Positions 58,713 to 64,000 of a stretch of DNA of 64,000 nucleotides are shown here, piece by piece. Under the pieces are notes generated by a model. The model made no database searches. It saw only the letters and a program-made list of their open reading frames with translations, and was not told the origin of the DNA. The DNA is from Entonaema liquescens (taxonomy: Eukaryota; Ascomycota; Sordariomycetes; Xylariales; Xylariaceae), in contig CADCSX010000003.1 in the NCBI GenBank assembly GCA_902805475.1, forward strand, positions 2,046,001-2,110,000, read 5' to 3'. How positions within the stretch are numbered: the first letter of the stretch is position 1; each line of letters opens with the position of its first letter. Position numbers and translations under genes: made by a program.

Positions 58713-59920
58713 TCACGATGCGCCACCATCTACAATGAGATTTGCACCCGTAACATAAGATGAGAAGCTACTCGCTAGAAAGCCGGCAACGCGCGCTACT
58801 TCTTGAGGTTTACCGGCCCTCTCCAACCCGATTGTCATTTTTTGTACCTAGACAATCAGTCAACAGAGTCTGTTAATAGTCATGTCTTGATTTTCTCACC
58901 TCTGGCTTTTGGAGACTAGCAGGAGGGAATTGGGATGTCATTCCTCGCATATCGAACTGTCCAAGGTTACTAGCCCATCTTAAGGGTCTGCTAATGGAGT
59001 TGCTTACGCCTTGGAGATCCACGCCAATATCGATTTGTCCTGGAGATATCTAAAAATTCGGATCAGCATTGACTATTGACAGCTTGGAGAGCAACAACAA
59101 ATCCCGGGCCACATACGCAGTTGATTCTCACTCCAGTGCCTTTAAGACTTGCTACGCCTGCTTTCACTACACCGAGAGCTGCGTGGGATGTCATGGTGTA
59201 GCATGGACCCCAACATCCTCCGTAAACTGACGCGACGCTACTAATGACGATGATGCTACCGTACTTTTGAGTTTTCGGTGCAGCATTCGGATACGTCTTT
59301 TCTCAGTCAACTTGGCCATTGCAGCGGGAGCATACTTCAGCGCGAAGAAAGGTGCTAGTGAATGCGCCTCGAAGCATTTCTGTAGGTCATCCGGTGTGGT
59401 AGCTTCAATCGAAGGAGGACCTAAGAGGCCGGAAGAGCAGACCCAGACGTCTAGCCTCCCAAACGCATTCAAAACCTCATCTATGAGGACAAGTGTCTCA
59501 TCTTCTTTGCAACGTGAAAAGGATATGGGATGACCTTGCAACCCGGAGATTCCTTGCCTACTTTGTCAACGAGTTCTTTATATAAATCTGAGCTGGCAGC
59601 CCTGTCGCACGCTACTCCGTGTTAGTATTCAAAGTCAATTCGCTAGGGTCTCTCGATCAAAACCCACCGTATATACAGGCCGCTCCGTGGGCTATTTTAT
59701 CATCAGTTTTTCACGAGACAGATGTTCAATAAGATCGGCCAAACCTGCTAATTCTTGAATGATGGCGTGGCCCACGGGCTGTGAGGCGCCCGTCACCACA
59801 CAAACAAAACCATGCTATATTCGCGTATCAAGTCAGCCTTCATGCCACAATATTTTGATATCTGGGACTTACGAGTTTGCCATCTACCCTATACGGGCTA
59901 AAATCCTCGGTGACATCCAT
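58713..59920 (-). CDS. Short-chain dehydrogenase/reductase, two frameshifts
   Basis: Seven exons predicted: 59873-59920, 59745-59814, 59668-59691 (24 nt), 59117-59611, 59008-59049, 58900-58956 and 58713-58847; introns 51-67 bp. Restored length about 290 residues. The Rossmann start CVVTGASQPVGHAI is at about 21-34; then FGRLDVWVCSSGLLGP, GSIIVISSVASVYGG (catalytic Ser region) and a normal end YVTGANLIVDGGAS. Exon 4 carries two one-base deletions: at 59506-59508 (before EDETLVLIDEV) and at 59298-59301 (before KTYPNAAPKTQ), both in A-runs on the coding strand. The active-site Tyr is followed by TMTS, so the Lys of YxxxK is replaced by Ser. It is either a divergent or decaying SDR or a sequence with two errors. 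Substrate unknown. Confidence 0.78.
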
Positions 59921-61257
59921 GTTAATATACAAGTATACTTGTGCAGACGAGTCCTCAAGCTAAACGGAAATTGTTGAAACAGAACTTTCCATAAAATATT
60001 TGAGATCTTTTTAAGGAACCTCTAATTCTCACAGCAGAGGAAAAAAGAACTGCATACCTAGTCACTAAGTTATTGGAGTATCCTTACAGAAATCCGTGGC
60101 GCGCATTTCTTCATATGGCATTAATTCACAAATCTAGACTATACTTATTTGTCATGAATACATTTTAGCATGACCATCTTGGGCCATCATCATTCGATAT
60201 GACCTGCAAGATAGTGTTTCTCCGAGGCGCTCCACGGGGACTATTCTCTCGGCAATAATAATTGATAAGAGCCAGATAAGTGTAAATTAGTTAGTGTAAG
60301 TTTTGTGTCTTATCAAGTAGCCTTCTCTTGCAACTCATCTTCAAAACACCATTTGTTTTTTTGACAAGCCAAGTTAACTTCATACCCAAGGAGTGAGTGA
60401 ATTCAAGGCTTGAATATGGCTTACATACTGGTTGCAGGCCGCATGTTACAATTCTGGAAATTACCGATTACGTACGAGCCAACGAAGTGATGCGAACTAG
60501 GATTGGCGAAGGTTTGGACGACCACCAACAGTTTAAGTTCTACCATTCCGTCGGGTTTCGAGGAGATACACCTTGGCTGCTGAAATGCTAAAAGTCTAGG
60601 AATAAACGAAATCAAAGTTTACTTTTACCTCTGGAGTTAATAAGGTATCCGTATCCTAGGTATCACACACGTCTCTCATCTTGCTCCAGTTTGACCATCC
60701 AACATACCTAACAAGCCACGCAGATCGAGATCGTCTAACCCATGAGATGGACGTAATAGGGTTCGTATAAGCATTGGTGACGCCAGTGGCCGCCACACAC
60801 CTACAATTAAAACTTGGATGTGGTGAGCAGCCACGCCTGGAAATCAGGTAATGCGGCCGGCCGTGACGTCACATTCCGCGACGGCAGGCCCACCCCAACT
60901 CCCGTGTTACGGAAGCCCGTTATAAGCAGCCGCGGTGCCGGTTCTCGATACCAACTGCTCGACTTTTCGCAAGTAATTAAATGTGATATATGAAATAATA
61001 CTCTTAACTATTCTCCCTTTTCCTATTTCAAATTTTTTAAGAAAAAAGGTACCCAGATATCAGAGCCGGGTTCACAACTCAAGGAATCTTTTCAAGCCCC
61101 TTAAGGAACAGAAAGTCAATATTTAATAACCAAATAAAAGGAGGAACGAAGGAAAAGAAGCGAATATATATCACTACTAGTTTTTAGCATCAGTTTTTTT
61201 TTTTTTTTTACCTAAACTATATCCACCAGGCATTTTCTATAGGAAAGAAGATATCCT
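59921..61257. other. Divergent intergenic region, no gene seen
   Basis: About 1.3 kb between the dehydrogenase start and the next plus-strand gene. A T16 run at 61194-61209 precedes the latter. The open frame 60397-60591 has no family features. Confidence 0.55.
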
Positions 61258-61925
61258 ATGATCAGTATGGGCCACCCATTTCACCCAGATGACTTCCCCA
61301 TCAACGAGGACGTAGTCCTCCAACCTACGCAAGTCTTCTTCCTGAAGGGGTGCGTGCACTTCAAAACTACCGCCAAAATATTCGATCTCACGGGGCAAGT
61401 GCGGGCCCCCTTCTCGGGGACTTCAACCACGCGTTCCTCGACGAAACCGAGCAGGCGGCGCGGAAGCAGATCCAAGGCAACAGCTCCCCGGCCTACGAGA
61501 TCAAGTCCTCAGGGAACATGATGCGCACGCTGAAGACGATGGTGGACGGGCGCTCGGGCGACAAGGTGTGCGACCTGAACATCACGTTCGTGTCGTTCGA
61601 CTCGTCGCGCGTGCGCTTCCCCGGCAGCAAGCACTCGCGCCACGAGATCGAGATGTGTCCCGTGGGCGGCAGTTCCAAGGGCGAGGACAGCAAGCACGAG
61701 GCCTTCGTCAAGAACAGCATTCCGTACTTCTGGGACATGACCCACGGCCGCGTCGGTATCTTGTACAAGTGTCTGAACCAGAAACGCGTGGAGATCGGCC
61801 GCGTCGCTGGATTTGGTTTCGATAAAGATGCTGTGCTGGTGCTTAATGGCAACGAGTTGGATGATGCGGTGGCGATCTCGACTTGTATTATCTTGTTGAA
61901 TGGACGGGATGCTATGGATGCTTAA
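61258..61925 (+). CDS. Fungal protein of unknown function, frameshift or 56-bp intron
   Basis: N-terminal frame (PFHPDDFPINEDVVLQPTQVF, FKTTAKIFDLTGQ) and C-terminal frame (GPLLGDFNHAFLDETEQ, KSSGNMMRTLKTMVDG, VKNSIPYFWDMTHGRVGIL, VEIGRVAGFGFDKDAVLVL) are adjacent but offset by one base. Two readings are possible. One: a C is missing from the C5 run at 61406-61410, giving 222 residues. Two: a GT-AG intron 61399-61454 (56 bp), giving 203. The intron would start GTGCGG, is GC-rich and lacks a clear branch site, unlike all other introns here, and it would remove sensible coding sequence, so I favour the missing base. The beta-rich pattern recalls LURP1-related/tubby-like proteins but I cannot confirm the family. 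ATG at 61267 is an alternative start. GC content is higher than in surrounding DNA. Confidence 0.7.
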
Positions 61926-62072
61926 TCTGATAAGGCTTGAGAAAAAAAGGGGGGAAGTGCATGACTTGTTATCGGGTTGCCTGGTAACGGGTGTCAGGTG
62001 TAAGGTGTCAATCAATACTGTGCTACCCGCCGCACGAAGGTTATAAGGCCTAAAACCAACTCAGTCTTTCAC

Positions 62073-62106
62073 CGGAGCTTTGGGAGGGCGCCCTCCCAAG
62101 GCTCTG
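62073..62106. repeat. Long hairpin palindrome, 17-bp arms
   Basis: Nearly perfect inverted repeat centred at 62089/62090 (GGGAGGGC|GCCCTCCC). The inner ten base pairs per arm are exact; the outer seven pair with two G-U wobbles if transcribed. Confidence 0.88.
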
Positions 62107-62297
62107 TGGCTCAATGGTACCATCACGAGCACACTCCTGAACGCCGATAGGCGCACTTTACCTTGTTTGAGCCCCCCCGCCCCATTCACACTGGTGTAGT
62201 CGGCCAGCTACACCAGTACGGGTCACCGGATGCCTTAGTGTAGGGTTCTAGGATTGTGACAAACACGCCGAAAGCCAGGAGGTAGAACTTATTTTTT
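62107..62297 (+). ncRNA. Candidate Pol III-type structured transcript
   Basis: A box-A-like sequence TGGCTCAATGGT (62107-62118) and a weak box-B-like TGTTTGAGCCC (62164-62174) lie 45 bp apart, and a T7 run lies at about 62289-62295. Between and after them are the palindrome ATGGTACCAT (62114-62123), a CGCC-GATA-GGCG hairpin (62142-62153) and a 10-bp hairpin (62190-62217). It does not fold as a tRNA. Could be a SINE-like or small non-coding RNA gene, or a structured 3' UTR. Speculative. Confidence 0.3.
62190..62217. repeat. Hairpin with 10-bp perfect stem
   Basis: ACTGGTGTAG pairs with CTACACCAGT across an 8-base spacer; in RNA an extra G-U pair can shorten the loop to six. Confidence 0.9.
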
Positions 62298-62649
62298 TCG
62301 GGTTCAACTTGATGTTTGCAACTTTTTATTTTTTATTTTTTTTATTACTTTTTATGATCCCTTAAAATACCTAACTATCTAATCATTCCTTCTGGGAGCG
62401 GGAACTGGGCATGTTTTCACTAGCTGGTTTGTAATCGAGTTTGAAACTGTATGTATGATATTCTACTTAGATAATATGATCCTTTAAGTTCATAAAAGTC
62501 CGCTGCTGTTCTTTCTTGTCATGATCGTCGTAACTAACTAATACACTGGCTGAAACAAAGAGAAGAAATTATAGTCTAGTGACTTATCTATCCACGCTGA
62601 TTACCACCTACTCGATCGGATACAATGAATGCCTTCCGCATCTTTGGCT

Positions 62650-63992
62650 TTATTTGATGCCCCAAAACTCAGAAATGCACTCCAACGCCTCTATCGCGTG
62701 TGTGAAGGGATAGTTATGCGAGCCAGGCACAACACGCCAGAATACGTTATCCTCACCACCCAGAAGTGGGAGAGCATCTTCGGCATAGTCGTCCTTCTGG
62801 ATAAGACTATCGTCCCTTCCGAGTATAACCGCTGTAGTACCAGGCTTCCGCTTAGCTAGCTGTCGCCAGTACCCATGCTGTTCCATCAGCGGCCCGTATC
62901 GAATTGTCGACATGAACGCCTGCACGAAGCCATAGTGGAAGTCAAGCGCCCAATGCACGTAACCGAGAACCTGGCGTTCGAAAGGCGTTGGCGGCGCTTC
63001 CTCTACGGGGTCAACTGCTTCTTGCACCGCGACATCGACGTAGTCCTCTTTGGCTGCGCTTTGGAGCGGAGTTTTGGGAGTTGCGCCATTGATGGACTTT
63101 CGGACCTTTTTGGACACGGACGAGGCGATGGGTTGTCGCAAACGGCGTTTAGTAAGCCACGCAAGAAGACGCTCGGGTATTATGCCAGTGGTGAAGACGA
63201 GACGGCTCGCGCGGCCGAAGTTCTCCGCGCGAATAAGTCCGGCTGGTGCTAGGAGCACTAGAGACTCGACCATGTGAGGAAAGGTGGCGGCGAAATTGGC
63301 AGCGATACCACCACCGAGAGAGTACCCTACGATACTTAGGCCGTTGTCTCCAGTCCAGGATAGCGGAGAAGATGCCAATACGAGCAATATCTGAGTGACG
63401 AACAGCCTTGTGTCATAAGGCACATCGGCGGGCGCATCGCTGTAGCCTCGTCCAAATAGGTCCTAGGAGGCATAAGCTCGTGTTTAAATGGAAATGGGTT
63501 CACTCTGGAGATTTAAAATCCACTTACAAAAAGCATGACCCGACATCCCTTCTCGGCAAGTGGTGTGGCGATACCCTTGAGAGTCATACACGATGTGCTG
63601 ATTCCATGGAGGAATAAGACTTTGCGGCCATCTTCAGGACCGAATTCATATACACGAATATTGCCATACTGTGAATTTAGGTTATTTCATGTGCTAGCTA
63701 ATTCAACTGCCATATAAGGAGAACTCACTGGCGTAACTACATCTCTGGCACCCGGAAATGCGTCTGGTTGGTACGGAATTACAGAGCGTTCGGCTTGAGA
63801 AAGCTTAGGCAAGCTAGTCGTTAGAGGACCGGGAATGACAGCGCGCTTCTCAGGCCACAATGTGAGTCGAGCGAGAGAGATAAGCGCAACTGTAGTGACG
63901 ACAGTCGTTGCGATAACTGCAGTTGATCCCGATCCCGACCCTGACTCGGTTGGAGGCCCGAGGCACATAGAGGCTATAGCCTCCATCCCCAT
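62650..63992 (-). CDS. Membrane-anchored alpha/beta hydrolase, 5' end near window edge
   Basis: Three exons visible: 63729-63992, 63528-63668 and 62650-63462; introns of 60 and 65 bp. Visible length 405 residues. A hydrophobic segment near the N-terminus (TAVIATTVVTTVALISLARL, about 24-43) suggests a membrane anchor. The hydrolase fold is clear: KVLFLHGIS (strand and oxyanion region), DLFGRGYSDAP, nucleophile elbow VGYSLGGG with Ser about 183, acid in ILGRDDSLIQ, and His in PGSHNYPF. The insert SSVSKKVRKSINGATPKT is basic and low-complexity. Substrate cannot be predicted. The frame stays open to within a few bases of the window end, so the true start could lie outside, though MGMEAIASM at 63992 is plausible. 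Confidence 0.83.
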
Positions 63993-64000
63993 TTGTATCC

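Larger units (their letters stand above)
61926..62649. other. Convergent intergenic region with structured locus
   Basis: About 720 bp between two 3' ends. The first half is rich in inverted repeats (62073-62217); the second half has T-rich runs from 62290. Confidence 0.65.

Noticed and set aside
60397..60615. Overlapping open frames on both strands of about 64 codons
   Set aside because: Mirror-image frames of the same DNA with no family features.
7091..61410. Programmed ribosomal frameshifting as explanation for the broken genes
   Set aside because: The sites share no slippery heptamer or downstream structure, the genes are unrelated, and missing homopolymer bases explain all cases more simply.
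62100..62173. Possible tRNA gene with box A, box B and a GGCTC/GAGCC closing stem
   Set aside because: No T-arm, anticodon arm or seven-pair acceptor stem can be drawn; box B matches only partly. Kept only as a structured ncRNA candidate.

Overview
The window looks like nuclear DNA of a filamentous ascomycete (Pezizomycotina, most likely a Sordariomycete). I identify twenty-two protein-coding genes. Most are broken by short introns of about 48-92 bp with GT..AG ends and CTAAC/CTGAC-like branch sites. Several belong to typical mould families: a CYT-4-type mitochondrial RNase, a DUF3405 protein, a btgE-like wall glucanase and a GPI-anchored serine-rich protein. One very AT-rich element carries the signature of repeat-induced point mutation (RIP). 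I joined exons by hand from splice sites and reading phase, so boundaries are predictions.

Layout, left to right: Cus2/Tat-SF1 splicing factor (+); fungal-luciferase-domain protein (-); DUF3405 membrane protein (+, frameshifted); GH17 btgE-like glucanase (-); small GPI-anchored protein (-); CYT-4/Dss1-type RNase (+, frameshifted); Reg1-like PP1 regulator (-); a gene-poor stretch of about 7 kb; Trm5 (-); Nus1 (-); an 870-bp AT-rich terminal-inverted-repeat element; Sec10 (+); homeobox factor (-); conserved hypothetical protein (-); NAD kinase (-); Rrp46 (-); Rrd1/PTPA (+, frameshifted); GRF zinc-finger protein (-); ELMO protein (-); sugar transporter (-); cytidine deaminase (-); short-chain dehydrogenase (-, two frameshifts); an unidentified fungal protein (+, frameshift or short intron); alpha/beta hydrolase (-, runs to the right edge).

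This is mainly a housekeeping region, not a biosynthetic cluster: splicing, tRNA methylation, RNA exosome, exocyst, dolichol synthesis, NADP synthesis, PP1/PP2A regulation. Neighbouring genes do not form a common pathway. Two gene pairs are head-to-head (RRP46/RRD1 and NUS1/SEC10); the second has the AT-rich element in the shared upstream region.

Most notable observations: (1) six one-base deletions, all in short homopolymer runs, break five otherwise well-preserved genes, which points to assembly error before biology; (2) the 870-bp element has about 100-bp inverted repeats that keep normal base composition around an almost purely A/T core; (3) the 10-bp palindromes TAGGTACCTA and TACCTAGGTA recur across non-coding DNA; (4) a small intron in the GPI-protein gene whose retention would swap a membrane-anchored form for a secreted one; (5) a highly structured, Pol III-box-like locus near 62.1-62.2 kb. 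I found no tRNA, rRNA, CRISPR array or intact transposase.
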